A stretch of DNA of 64,000 nt. Source: Charina bottae. Taxonomy: Eukaryota > Chordata > Lepidosauria > Squamata > Charinaidae. Each line of letters opens with the position of its first letter. Positions within the stretch are counted from its first letter, which is position 1. Where the stretch lies: the NCBI GenBank assembly GCA_023362775.1, contig JALMGJ010000004.1:37774929-37838928 (forward strand), read 5' to 3'. Both the position numbers and the translations under genes were made by a program. The notes under the pieces were generated by a model. It saw only the letters and a program-made list of their open reading frames with translations. It was not told the origin of the DNA and ran no database searches. Shown here piece after piece: positions 10,171-20,012 of the stretch.

Positions 10171-12629
10171 AGGAAGACAGCCCAGAGAGGAGGCTAGAGA
10201 GAGTGTTTAAACAGGGCTTTTGTGGTGCGAGCAGCTGTGGAAGAAGTCTGGAGCTTAAGGTATGTGGTACTCCTGAAGAATGGTTGTCCCTGACAACCCG
10301 TTCTTTGTTGTTTTCTCCTTTTATACTTTGTATCTTGCGCCCTTCGAATGCAGCAGCCAATAGGCGTGCTGCGTTCTTGGCTCTTTTTTTTTGAAATTGA
10401 GTTCAACTCTGCTGCAACGTTTTTATCGTTTTTATCGTTGCAACGGAGTTTTACCTTTTCCTTTTTCCTGTTGCCAGACTTGGCCCCTTTTGACCAGTCC
10501 TTCCTAACAGCTACTCTCTGGGCTTCTACAGTGGTGGCAAGTGAGGTATGGAAGGATGCCACTGGTGGTGGGATGAGGAGCACTTTGGCAGCAGTGGCAG
10601 TGGAGCTGAATGGAGCATAGCACAAGGAGATGCTCAATGAACTAATGCTTGAACAGACTTTCTGTGTTGTCATCAAGGGAGGTATGAAACTGGAGGGCTG
10701 GCTGGTGGCAGCAGGAACCTATTGAATATGGCTTGGTAGCTAAGGGTAGTGGGGAGAAGGTGGTGGCATAAGGCATGGTGGGCAATAGAGTCTGGCTGCC
10801 ATGCTAAGGCACATGCAGAAGAAACAACAGGAACTGATAAAAGTCCAGATGCAATAGACTTGTCCAGTGTTTCTGAAAGCAACCTGAACAAACTGTCTTT
10901 AACCTGCACACAGCTCCCGTGTAACTGTGTGAGCCATATATGCCAAGATTCTAAAATTGGTTTTGATCAGATGGTAAATATTCCAACATGTATACAGGTT
11001 CTCTAGTTTTTGAAGGAGTTTGAAAAGAATGAAAATAATATCCACGAGAGTCTGTAGTGAGACCTTCAGAGTAGCTATACATGTTGACATTTCATATTGT
11101 ATTTGAAGCAGCGAAGGCAGATTCATCTGTGTTCCCTAAAATAGCATTTTAAAAAGGCATGCATTACAGAATGATGATCATGCCATGCTGTACAAAAAGA
11201 GAGCAAGGTTACACTTCGTATATTGACAGAGTTATGTTAGTAATCAGTTTGACTTCCTTTCTGATTCACTGCCAAAGAACTTTATTAGAGACCCACCTTA
11301 GGAGTTTTATTCCAGCCAGTTGGCCTGGGAAAAAGCAAAACAAAATAACCAAAATAAAATGTTGTCATTTATCACCCCACCCATCCAAATCTATGTTTTT
11401 AAAGTGTTTATCTATGAAACAAAACCTTCAGGAGTCACCCAGAAATTAAGTATTCTTCTATATTCATTCCCGTATGCATTAGCATTACAAAACAACTTGT
11501 TTAAAATATTACGTTAGCATCCCACAAACCTAAAAGATATTATATTACTATATTATGAACTGATGATGTGCTCATATTTAGGGAGAACGCTGCAACTTTC
11601 TTATATTTAAAAGTGTTTTTGCTCTGCCAATGTAACACATTAGCTTTAAGAATATTTATGGTAGTAATCCTGTACAGAACACAAAAGTCGAAATTATGCA
11701 GCTGTGCAGTATTAGCAGCTCCTGATGTTCTAGCAGGCATTTGTTCAGAATCCAAAAGACACAGAAACCCAACCTCAGTAAATCACAACTGGCACATCAA
11801 AGCCCCATGTGACCAAAATATGCTGCCGTATACTCTGTGTCCATCTGTATCTTCAAATCCACTTTATCTTTAAATAGCTCATGTGCTTTGGGTGCATGGG
11901 AGACGCAGGCCGAAATCAGACTACCGGTATCTGTTTTGTAAGGAAGGCTGGGGCTATTGTTCTTTAATTCCTCCAGTTTGAAGGAGGATTTAGGAATTTT
12001 CTTTTAAAATGATGCCGGAACTTGCACTAATTTTTTTTCCTATCCCCAAGATGGTGGGAAACATCCTGGAAACAATTTTTGACCAGTGTCCGGCTAACAT
12101 TCATAAGTACGATCAAAGAGATCTGTGGGAAGCCAAAAAGGTGTGGTCTAGTGTAATAGGTTGCTTACTCCAACTTTAGTGCATGGAAACGGCAACTTTA
12201 CTGTCTTTACAAAAGCAATTGTCCCCACAGGAATTGTGCAATTTTCCACTGGCCCCCAACCCTACCCGTAATTTTGTTGGGCCAGCAGAAGATAAAAGGC
12301 TGCAACCTCCTCCATTCTCGTGTTCCTGCTTAAGGTTGCCAAGGAGTCGGTATGGAAGCTTCTGTCCCAGCATTACTGTTCAGGGGGAGAAACGTGAAAG
12401 CTTCAAGTGATCCTGTTGAAAACTATGCAGGGAAGAGGCATGTAAAACTTACTCTTCTACAACCCCATTATAGCAGTGGTATTGTGACAGGGAATTTGAC
12501 AAGATATCCTAGGTTCCTGCAGCATGACACATAGAGGCCTTTAAAGTCTGCAGGTGACCAGGGACAGCTAATGTCTGTCTTGGTGACCTTCTCAGATCCA
12601 GTTGTAGAATGCTACTACTTTCCATCTTG
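9331..12629. other. non-coding stretch, mostly unassigned
   Basis: No gene supportable. A GC-richer part (10050-10640) contains the (CAG)20 run and a short palindrome of TTTTTATCGTT / GCAACG words near 10418-10445. It may be part of an unrecognised repeat. Confidence 0.35.
10108..10167 (+). repeat. (CAG)20 trinucleotide microsatellite
   Basis: Twenty uninterrupted CAG units preceded by GGCGGCGG. A minus-strand frame reads it as polyalanine, but no recognisable protein sequence flanks it. Confidence 0.95.
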
Positions 12630-12634
12630 GTCTA

Positions 12635-12990
12635 TGTCAGAGTTCGGCAGACCTCTGCCATTCATACAAGTACGTGCTAACCGACATGCGGAAATAGACT
12701 CGCAACTGACAAGCAGCCGAAGCCAACGTAACGAGCTGTGAAACGGAACGTATCAGCCCAGGAAGGACTGTCTAGTGAAGCTGGAGCCAAGTACTTCACA
12801 CATCAACTTCAAAAGGACAATGAGGGGAGAAATGTTTAAATGTAACATACCATGCCATGCCAATTCATTCACGTCTTTGTTCCTGCACCTATGTACTTCA
12901 ATAAACCTCTTTACTTTTAAAGAAGCCTGCGTTTCGGAGCTTTCTTGAGAAAGGGGAATTTGATAGACATCGTTGGGAGCAGTCCTTACA
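12635..12990 (+). repeat. 5' LTR of the chromovirus
   Basis: Begins TGTCAGAGTTCGG and ends GCAGTCCTTACA. Contains a TATA-like TTTAAAT at 12835-12841 and a polyadenylation signal AATAAA at 12900-12905, giving a recognisable U3-R-U5 order. Confidence 0.95.
12835..12878 (+). promoter_or_regulatory. inferred LTR promoter and transcript 5' end
   Basis: TATA-like TTTAAAT (12835-12841) lies 26-32 nt before ATTCACGTCTTT (12867-12878). That 12-mer is exactly complementary to the bases just after the LTR. In self-primed elements the transcript begins with such a sequence, so I infer a start at about 12867. Confidence 0.6.
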
Positions 12991-12991
12991 T

Positions 12992-13003
12992 AAAGACGTG
13001 AAT
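12992..13003 (+). other. putative self-complementary primer-binding site
   Basis: AAAGACGTGAAT begins one base after the LTR and is the exact reverse complement of LTR positions 12867-12878. A G-U wobble with 12991 could extend the pairing. A tRNA-type primer site starting TGG is absent. Tf1 and sushi-group retrotransposons prime reverse transcription from their own mRNA 5' end in this way. Confidence 0.7.
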
Positions 13004-13121
13004 CAATCCTGACCACGTATCCTGAGGAATATCCCGGCAAAATTCGGTGAGCTCCCCAGTTGAAAGCGGTCACACCACCGGGGGAAAAAAAAAAATTTTT
13101 TTTTTCCACCCACGGAGCAGA

Positions 13122-14555
13122 ATGGAGTCAGTAGCAGCAGCGGAGACTCTCGAGGTAGCCGGAACCAGCGCGGCAGCTGTCCGGGCGATGGAGGCAACCC
13201 AGCGAGCGGAGTCTTCCCCTACAGAGACTACTGAACAGCGAGAAAATAAGAAATCACAGAAGAAGGAGGTAAACCTCATGGCCCTCAGCAATCCCAAGCC
13301 TACCCTGGCGGGATGGTCTATCGCAGTCGGGGAAGGGCTGAAAGGAAAAGGAGGGAAAGCCAAGAAAAGGGTCACCCAGACCCATCGAATCGAAGCCCTG
13401 GAGAACCGGATGGCACACCTGAGCCTAGAGGTAGGGACGATGAACAAAAAATTGGACTCTATGGGGGGGGCCATTGAACAGTTGTTAAGAGCCCTAGAGG
13501 GACCTAGGGAGGCAGAAAGGAGCCCAACAGGCTCCGACGAAGAGGAAGAAATCGTAGAGTCAAGTGGGGAAAACGAGGAGAGGGAGGAAGAAACACTATT
13601 CTATGGGCAGCTTCCATACAGCCGAACTCCTGTAACCCCAGACTACGATCATCGCAGAACCTCTTTGAGAGCCCATGCCCCAAGCGGGGTTAACGAACTA
13701 AAAATGAAATTCGATGGGGACCCAAGGAAATTAGCATGTTTCCTAACACACGTTCAGGGGTTTATGGAGGAATTCGAGCATACCTTCCAAACGGAGGTGA
13801 GCAAGGTGCGTTATGTCTCCAGTTTTCTAAGGGGAGAGGCGGGTGACTGGCTAGTGAGTCTCCACGACTGCGGAGCCAGCGAGCTGAGGAACTTTCAGAA
13901 GTTTATGTACGCACTCAGACAGAGATTTGAAGATACGCTATCTAAAATCTCAGCGAAGACTCGAATTCAAAATTTAAGACAAGGCAACAGAACAGTAGCG
14001 GAGTACGCTATGGACTTCAAGAAACTCCTATCGAAATTACCTGACTGGCCTGAATCCTTCAAAGTCCAGCACTTTCAATACGGATTACGACAGGAAATTA
14101 TAGAACTAGCCATAATGAGAGATGACCCAGGGACGTTAGAAGGATGGATTCAACTGGCTGGGAAAGTGGAAAACAGCACAATGCAGCTCCAGAACATAAA
14201 AAGTTTCAACTCCATGCGCAAGAAACCTGGGACCTCTTTCACTCAACCCCGCAAATTCACCAAGCAACGGAATTGGGAGGAGGAGAAAGAACGCCGTACG
14301 AAAGATGGGCTATGCTTTCGTTGCGGCAAAGAGGGTCACCGGATAAGCAATTGCCCACAAACCAAGACGAACGCCAAAGAGAAAATCCCATTGAAAAAGG
14401 CACCTGACACCAAAGAAAGCAAGACTGCAACGGCGAAGTACAAAGGAGCGGCGGCAGCAACCGTGGGGAGACGGGACTGGCAACAGGGGAGCAGCGAGTC
14501 CGACACCTCAAATGATGACTTCGAGCCGGCGGAAAACTACAACGGCCTGTGCTAA
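13122..14555 (+). CDS. Gag polyprotein of the chromovirus
   Basis: 477 residues from the ATG at 13122. The frame is open further upstream to a GTG at 13047, but that part runs through an A11T10 tract and lacks an ATG, so 13122 is preferred. An acidic, low-complexity N-terminal third (ENEEREEE) is followed by a retrotransposon capsid-like region (FLRGEAGDWLVSL, AEYAMDFKKLLSKLPDW). Near the C-terminus is a CCHC zinc knuckle CFRCGKEGHRISNCP that would bind element RNA. It overlaps the pol frame, which opens at 14519 in the -1 frame, as usual for gag-pol frameshifting. I see no canonical slippery heptamer; GGAAAAC at 14531 is the nearest candidate. Confidence 0.92.
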   Translation: MESVAAAETLEVAGTSAAAVRAMEATQRAESSPTETTEQRENKKSQKKEVNLMALSNPKPTLAGWSIAVGEGLKGKGGKAKKRVTQTHRIEALENRMAHLSLEVGTMNKKLDSMGGAIEQLLRALEGPREAERSPTGSDEEEEIVESSGENEEREEETLFYGQLPYSRTPVTPDYDHRRTSLRAHAPSGVNELKMKFDGDPRKLACFLTHVQGFMEEFEHTFQTEVSKVRYVSSFLRGEAGDWLVSLHDCGASELRNFQKFMYALRQRFEDTLSKISAKTRIQNLRQGNRTVAEYAMDFKKLLSKLPDWPESFKVQHFQYGLRQEIIELAIMRDDPGTLEGWIQLAGKVENSTMQLQNIKSFNSMRKKPGTSFTQPRKFTKQRNWEEEKERRTKDGLCFRCGKEGHRISNCPQTKTNAKEKIPLKKAPDTKESKTATAKYKGAAAATVGRRDWQQGSSESDTSNDDFEPAENYNGLC

Positions 14556-15070
14556 AGTGCGCCGCAGGACAGGCCTTCACCATTGGGCGCAACGGGGGGG
14601 CAGGTGTCCCAAAATGCCCCACGATGAACGTTAAGGTACAGTTGCAAACTTTGGATGGGACGGGACAATTGTGGGGGGTGGCCATGCTGGACTCTGGGTG
14701 TTCCAGATGTTTGATACACCCAAAAATAGCAACCAAACTGAAACTCAGGTTGGTTAAAATGCAGACACCCATCACGTTCTGCCAATTGGATGGGTCCGAA
14801 ATGAAGGGGGGCCCAATCGAATTCACCACTGAAGACATACAAATGTCTGTGGAGACTCATGTAGAGACATTACGCTTCATAGTCGCACCCATTGCTGCGC
14901 GACATATCGTGTTAGGACTCAAATGTCTCAGGAAAAGAAACCCTAGAGTGGACTGGGCGTCTGGGGAAATTGAGTTCTTTGATGGGCTTTACAAAGCGGT
15001 TGAAGAAACAAATGGAGTAAGTGAATTGGAATGGGGGGCGGCTGGCACGGTACATGAGGGGATGGAATAA
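14519..15070 (+). CDS. Pol part 1: retropepsin-like protease, ends at a premature stop
   Basis: Frame -1 relative to gag, open from 14519. It contains the aspartic protease signature LDSGCS followed by RCLIHPKIA. It ends at an in-frame TAA (15068-15070). The same frame continues without another break into the reverse transcriptase, so the stop looks like a point mutation in the protease-RT linker. Retropepsins cleave the Gag-Pol polyprotein. Confidence 0.85.
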   Translation, partial: LRAGGKLQRPVLKCAAGQAFTIGRNGGAGVPKCPTMNVKVQLQTLDGTGQLWGVAMLDSGCSRCLIHPKIATKLKLRLVKMQTPITFCQLDGSEMKGGPIEFTTEDIQMSVETHVETLRFIVAPIAARHIVLGLKCLRKRNPRVDWASGEIEFFDGLYKAVEETNGVSELEWGAAGTVHEGME

Positions 15071-16786
15071 TGGGAGGAGGATCAAGACGAGGAGGGGGAG
15101 ACGCTCCCAGACACAATCCCGGAGGTCTACACCTCCGTGGGTGAGGTGTTTGGGCAAAAAGTATGCGAACAGGAACCCCCCCACAGGGCTTCAGACGCAA
15201 CGGTTGATTTGATCCCTGGGGCCCCCTTCCCAAAACCCAAAATGTATGCGATGACCCAGAAAGAATTAGGTGAGCTACGTAAATTCATCGATAAAAATTT
15301 GGCAAGGGGTTTTATTGAACCCTCAAACTCACCTTTAGCTGCCCCTGTACTTTTCCGGAAAAAGAAGGATGGGTCCTTACAGCTTTGCACAGACTACAGG
15401 GGGTTAAATGCTATTTCAGTGACCAACCAGTACCCTCTCCCACTCCTCAAAGACATGCTAGCGCAATTGGCAAAAGGCAAAATTTTTACCAAGCTAGATG
15501 TGCGAGAGGCATACTATCGAGTACGCATACGGGAAGGGGACGAATGGAAAACGGCATTTAACTGCCCATTGGGTCAATATCAGTATCGGGTTCTCCCGTT
15601 TGAGATTGCGGGAGGACCGGGCATATTCATGCGACTAATTAATGAGGTTTTATATGAGTTTCTCTACCAAGGGGTAATTGTGTATTTAGACGACATCTTG
15701 ATTTTTTCTGATAACCTGGAGGAACACACACAACTAGTTAAGAGAGTGTTAGAGAAATTGCTTGAGGCTAAACTATATGTCAAATTGGAAAAGTGTGAAT
15801 TCCACAAGGACAGCTTAGACTTCCTAGGCTATAGGATATCTCACAGAGGCATTGAAATGGACCCGGGGAAAGTAAAAGCAGTGTTAGAGTGGGAACCCCC
15901 CCGAACCCGCAGACAACTCCAAGCCTTTCTGGGTTTTGCGGGGTTCTATCGCCAATTTATTCACGGGTTCGCCCAGATTGCACTACCCTTGACGGACCTA
16001 TTGAAAACAAAAGGAAAGGGGGCCAAGGGGAAATCACCCAGTACTAGACTAATTTGGACCACGGAATGCCAGGCGGCATTCGACAAACTCAAGGCTCTAT
16101 TCACAGAGGAACCCATCCTCAAACACCCGGAAGTGGAGAAGCAATTCATAATTCACACAGATGCTTCCCACAATGCCATTGGGTCAATACTGCTTCAATT
16201 CGATGAGGCAAAGAAATTGAGACCGTGCGCTTACATTTCCAAAAAATTCAGCGAAACGCAAAAAAGATGGCATGTTTGGGAGAAGGAAGCGTTCGCTGTC
16301 AAACACGCACTAGACACATGGCGCCATCTCTTGGAGGGGGCGACCATCCCTTTCCAGGTCTGGACGGACCACAAAAACCTAGAGGCACTCAAATCCCCCA
16401 GGAAACTGAATCACAAGCAATTGCGGTGGGCTGAATTTTTCAGCAAATTTAACTTCACCCTGCAATACTTTCCGGGGGGAAAGAACCTCCTAGCAGATGC
16501 GTTGTCACGACTACCCCAACATGATGGTAAAGTCGAGGGGCTGGTAGAAACACTATTCCCTAAGCAAGCACACACACCTCAACAACCAGGCGAACCCTCG
16601 GAACAGGGCTGCCAGGCGACCAGGCTAGACGGTACAGCAAACACACTCACCCCCACGCTCGCACACACATCGCCACAGGCAGGTGAGCCAGCAGAACGGG
16701 GGGGGGGGGGGGGGAACGAACAGGTTAGAAGGGAATCTAGCTCTCACTCGCAGCAAAGCCAAGGCAGCAGAGGAAAACCCTTTTGA
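15071..16786 (+). CDS. Pol part 2: reverse transcriptase and RNase H
   Basis: Same frame as the protease segment. RT blocks are clear: KKKDGSLQLCTDYRGLN, TKLDVREAYYRVRI and the catalytic YLDD (15683-15694). The RNase H region has HTDASHNAIGSILL, a WEKEAFAV helix and WTDHKNLEAL. The normally very conserved stretch between RT blocks 3 and 4 reads PFEIAGGPGIF, unlike the family norm, which suggests lost activity. A run of 17 G residues (16698-16714) then pushes translation out of frame, and a stop follows at 16784-16786. Upstream, an in-frame TAA separates this segment from protease. Confidence 0.9.
   Translation, partial: WEEDQDEEGETLPDTIPEVYTSVGEVFGQKVCEQEPPHRASDATVDLIPGAPFPKPKMYAMTQKELGELRKFIDKNLARGFIEPSNSPLAAPVLFRKKKDGSLQLCTDYRGLNAISVTNQYPLPLLKDMLAQLAKGKIFTKLDVREAYYRVRIREGDEWKTAFNCPLGQYQYRVLPFEIAGGPGIFMRLINEVLYEFLYQGVIVYLDDILIFSDNLEEHTQLVKRVLEKLLEAKLYVKLEKCEFHKDSLDFLGYRISHRGIEMDPGKVKAVLEWEPPRTRRQLQAFLGFAGFYRQFIHGFAQIALPLTDLLKTKGKGAKGKSPSTRLIWTTECQAAFDKLKALFTEEPILKHPEVEKQFIIHTDASHNAIGSILLQFDEAKKLRPCAYISKKFSETQKRWHVWEKEAFAVKHALDTWRHLLEGATIPFQVWTDHKNLEALKSPRKLNHKQLRWAEFFSKFNFTLQYFPGGKNLLADALSRLPQHDGKVEGLVETLFPKQAHTPQQPGEPSEQGCQATRLDGTANTLTPTLAHTSPQAGEPAERGGGGGNEQVRRESSSHSQQSQGSRGKPF
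16698..16714 (+). repeat. G17 homopolymer inside pol
   Basis: Seventeen consecutive G between the RNase H and integrase segments. The frame before it (RT) and after it (integrase) differ, so the run length itself breaks the polyprotein. Slippage or an assembly error are equally possible. Confidence 0.9.
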
Positions 16787-18194
16787 AGCTAAGCTACGAA
16801 CAGAAACACTGTCTGACGACTGGTGGAGGGAGAACAGACATACGCTCACTGAAAGCAACGGGCTGTGGTGGAAGGAAGGAAAGGTGTACGTCCCCAAAGG
16901 ACTTAGGAAGGGGGCATTAGAGAAAACACACGACCACAAAACGGCTGGCCACTTCGGGTTTGTTAAAACACTACATTTGATCAGGAATAAGTTTTGGTGG
17001 CCAACCCTGCGCAAGGACGTAAAGGAATATGTAGCCTCTTGCCCAGTATGCGCCACAGCAAAGCGGGTGATGGGGAAACCCACAGGGCTACTGCAACCGG
17101 TGGCCAACCCTACACAACCATGGAAACAAATCGCCAAGGATTTTATTGTGGACTTACCCACGAGCAGCAAGAAAACGGCAATCTGGGTGGTCACTGACCT
17201 ATTTTCCAAGCAAGCACATTTCATTGCATGCAATGGGATTCCGAACGCACACAAATTGGCTAAATTGTTCATTCAACACATCTACAGAGCCCACGGTACG
17301 CCCGAACGCATAATAAGCGACCGCGGAAGTACCTTTACGTGCAAATTCTGGCGGGCATTTTTAAAATTGATTGGTTCTAGCCAGGGGTTAAGCTCTGCGT
17401 TCCACGCGTGTACTGACGGATCGTCTGAACGCATTAACTCCATACTAGAACAGTACCTAAGATGCTACATTAGCTATCAACAGAATGATTGGGTGGAGTT
17501 ATTACCTTTCGCTGAAGTAGCATACAATAACTCCATCCATCAAAGCACGGGTTTCTCACCGTACCAAATCGCAACGGGGCAGGACTTTGTCACTATCCCC
17601 GAACTCGCGCTGACCCAAGTAATGGAAGGGTCCACCCCTTTACAGGCAGACGAGTGGATCGCTAAAATAAAGAGTAATTGGCCGGTGATGATGAAAACCC
17701 TCGAGGACGCAAAAGCAAATTACAAAAAATACGCTGACAGGAAAAGAGCGGCGGAATGGGAACTCAGAGTGGGAGATAAAGTGTATCTCTCCACAAAGAA
17801 CTTGCGCTCCACACAGCCATCTAAAAAACTCGCACCCAAATTCATTGGACCGTTCACTATTGTAACTGTAATCAACCCAGTGACGGTTAAACTGCAACTC
17901 CCCAAAGCATTGAAACGTGTCCACCCAGTTTTCCACATCAGCTTACTAAAACGTTATAAACCATCTGACTGGCACCCCGAAGTGGCCGAGCCAACACCGA
18001 CACTAGTCAATGGGGAACCACATTTTGAAATTGACAAAATTCTAGACAGTAGACGACATAAAGGACAGCTGCAGTACTTAGTGAAATGGCAACACCTCCC
18101 GATCGGGGACAGAGAGTGGGTTGCTCAAAAACACATGCAAGCCCCAGAGATGATCAGAAACTTTCACAAAGAATTCCCGGACAAACCACGTTAA
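16715..18194 (+). CDS. Pol part 3: integrase with C-terminal chromodomain
   Basis: The frame is open from 16683 but homology-like sequence begins after the G run. Order: an HHCC zinc-binding region (HDHKTAGHFGFV, then SCPVCATAKR); the integrase core with catalytic acidic residues in VVTDLFSKQ, IISDRGSTF and SSERIN; the GPFTIVTVINPVTVKLQLP region; then HFEIDKILDSRR and LQYLVKWQHLPIGDREW, a chromodomain. Chromodomains of this group are thought to direct integration to particular chromatin. The usually conserved stretch just before the glutamate reads HACTDGSSER, a departure from the family norm. It ends at TAA (18192-18194), about 107 bp before the 3' LTR. Confidence 0.92.
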
Positions 18195-18268
18195 CCAATT
18201 AAACGATTTACTGTACAATTATTGATCTGACCCAGAAGGTACCAAGTGTAAAAATGTATATACATTCC

Positions 18269-18282
18269 AAGGGGAGGGGGGA
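18269..18282 (+). other. polypurine tract
   Basis: AAGGGGAGGGGGGA, the likely plus-strand primer. Unusually, 19 nt separate it from the first base of the 3' LTR as defined by LTR alignment and target duplication. Confidence 0.6.
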
Positions 18283-18301
18283 TTTTCTTGGACGGGCGGC
18301 A

Positions 18302-18657
18302 TGTCAGAGTTCGGCAGACCTCTGCCATTCATACAAGTACGTGCTAACCGACATGCGGAAATAGACTCGCAACTGACAAGCAGCCGAAGCCAACGTAACG
18401 AGCTGTGAAACGGAACGTATCAGCCCAGGAAGGACTGTCTAGTGAAGCTGGAGCCAAGTACTTCACACATCAACTTCAAAAGGACAATGGGGGGAGAAAT
18501 GTTTAAATGTAACATACCATGCCATGCCAATTCATTCACGTCTTTGTTCCTGCACCTATGTACTTCAATAAACCTCTTTACTTTTAAAGAAGCCTGCGTT
18601 TCGGAGCTTTCTTGAGAAAGGGGAATTTGATAGACATCGTTGGGAGCAGTCCTTACA
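18302..18657 (+). repeat. 3' LTR of the chromovirus
   Basis: Same length as the 5' LTR; one difference noted by eye. Followed by the GTCTA duplication. Confidence 0.95.
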
Positions 18658-18673
18658 GTCTATTAACAAAGTT

Positions 18674-19055
18674 ACAGGTCCTCAACTTATGACCACAATG
18701 GGGACCAGAACGTCCATCGCTAAGTGAGGCGGTCATTGAGTCACGCCCGACTTTATGACCATTTTGCCACGGTCATTAAGTGAATCACATGGTCACATGG
18801 TTAAGCAAATCCAGCTTCCCCCATTGACTTTGCTTGTTAGAAGCTGGCTGGGAAGGTTGCAAATGGCGATCATGTGACCCCGGGACACTGCAACTGTCGT
18901 AAATACATGCCGGTTGCCAAGCTCATGAATTTTGATCATGTGACTGCAGGGACACTACGACAGCCGTATGTGCAAGGACCAGTTGTCACATTTTTCAGCA
19001 CCATCATAACTTTGAATGGTCACTAAAGGAATGGTCGTAAGTTGAGGACTACCTG
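18674..19055. mobile_element. Tc1/mariner-like MITE of the CAGGTAGTCC family
   Basis: Left end CAGGTCCTCAACTTATGACC and right end GGTCGTAAGTTGAGGACTAC plus CTG are inverted repeats. TA dinucleotides flank both (18672-18673, 19056-19057). It begins only 11 bp after the retrotransposon's target duplication. Confidence 0.8.
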
Positions 19056-19729
19056 TAATCCTTTTCCCCACACCACTGTATAAATTTTCTGTTCCTGCAG
19101 TATTTCCACATAGCAATTTTTGTATTAGTGCCACCCTTGATTTGTCACAGGTGATTAAAAATGGGATATAACATTCTATGTAAACTTCACCAATATTCTG
19201 TGATACTTCCCTATATCTAGCTTTGATGATTCATTTAAAGTATTGTCTAATTGCCTTCCCCTTTTTTTAAGCTGCATCAGACTGACAGCTAAATCATGCT
19301 AAGAACACCTGGGATAAGTAGGCGATACATTTTTTCATTCACTCTTCCATCAGCTAAAGCATAAGCTCATAGGCGAGGTGTCAATCAGAATATATGTATA
19401 TAGGCAACTATTAAGTTAAAACTATGCAAGAGCTCAGAATGTGTAACAGATCTTACTCAGATGACATTTCTTAATCTAGGATGTCATAACTGTGTTCTGG
19501 TTTGGATGCTTTTTCTTCAGCAGGAGATAGAAAACACATGTGTGGGCTAATCCAAAACAGCTAACAATTAAATTAAGAGAAAGTACTGAGACATCACTTT
19601 TCTGTCTTGAAGCTTTGCTTAAATCCATGCAAATTATGTTCAGTCTGGTAATATCTTGCTAATGGGCAAATAGTTTGGCTATATACAATGTTTTGTAAAG
19701 AAACCAGATGGACAGAGCGCAGAAAGACA
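19056..19729. other. non-coding stretch, nothing recognised
   Basis: AT-rich with no gene or named repeat. Confidence 0.35.
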
Positions 19730-19737
19730 CTTTAAAG

Positions 19738-20004
19738 CAGGGCTTTCCAAAGTGCCGCCGCTGGCGACACATGAGTGGTGGCGGCGGCAGCGCAGCGCAC
19801 AAGCACGGCGGTGGCACGGGGCGTGCAGCGCCGCGCGCGTGCACGGTGGCAGCACGGGGGGCGTGCGGCGGCGGCGCGGGGGGGCGTGCAGCGGCGGCAG
19901 CCGCCGTGCACGCGCGCGCCACCGCTTCCGGGTGGTGTGGTGACACACCACGCTGTGTGTGGTGACACACTTTTGTGTCGCGACACACAGTTTGGAAAGC
20001 TCTG
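19738..20004. mobile_element. hAT MITE family 1, copy B
   Basis: Same ends as copy A. Flanking octamers CTTTAAAG and CTTTAATG (7 of 8). The interior is extremely GC-rich with GCGGCGGC and GTGCAGCG words, different from copies A and C, so the family shares ends but not cores. Confidence 0.88.
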
Positions 20005-20012
20005 CTTTAATG

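Larger units (their letters stand above)
12630..18662 (+). mobile_element. Ty3/Gypsy chromovirus (Tf1/sushi-like), nearly complete
   Basis: Two 356-bp LTRs (12635-12990 and 18302-18657), each starting TGTCAG and ending TTACA, flank gag, protease, reverse transcriptase-RNase H and integrase with a chromodomain. A perfect 5-bp target duplication GTCTA lies outside them (12630-12634 and 18658-18662). By eye the LTRs differ at one position (TGAGGGG versus TGGGGGG), so insertion was recent. The pol frame carries an in-frame TAA and a homopolymer frameshift, so this copy should not make complete Pol by itself. The gag and chromodomain resemble the sushi-type elements from which mammalian PEG10/RTL genes arose; the exact subfamily needs a search. 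Confidence 0.95.

Noticed and set aside
10067..10360. Minus-strand ORF with a polyalanine run
   Set aside because: It is only the (CAG)20 repeat read in one frame; flanking residues show no conserved domain or splice context.
13047..13121. Gag start at the GTG of 13047
   Set aside because: It is not an ATG and the segment crosses an A11T10 run in the leader; the ATG at 13122 is the plausible start.
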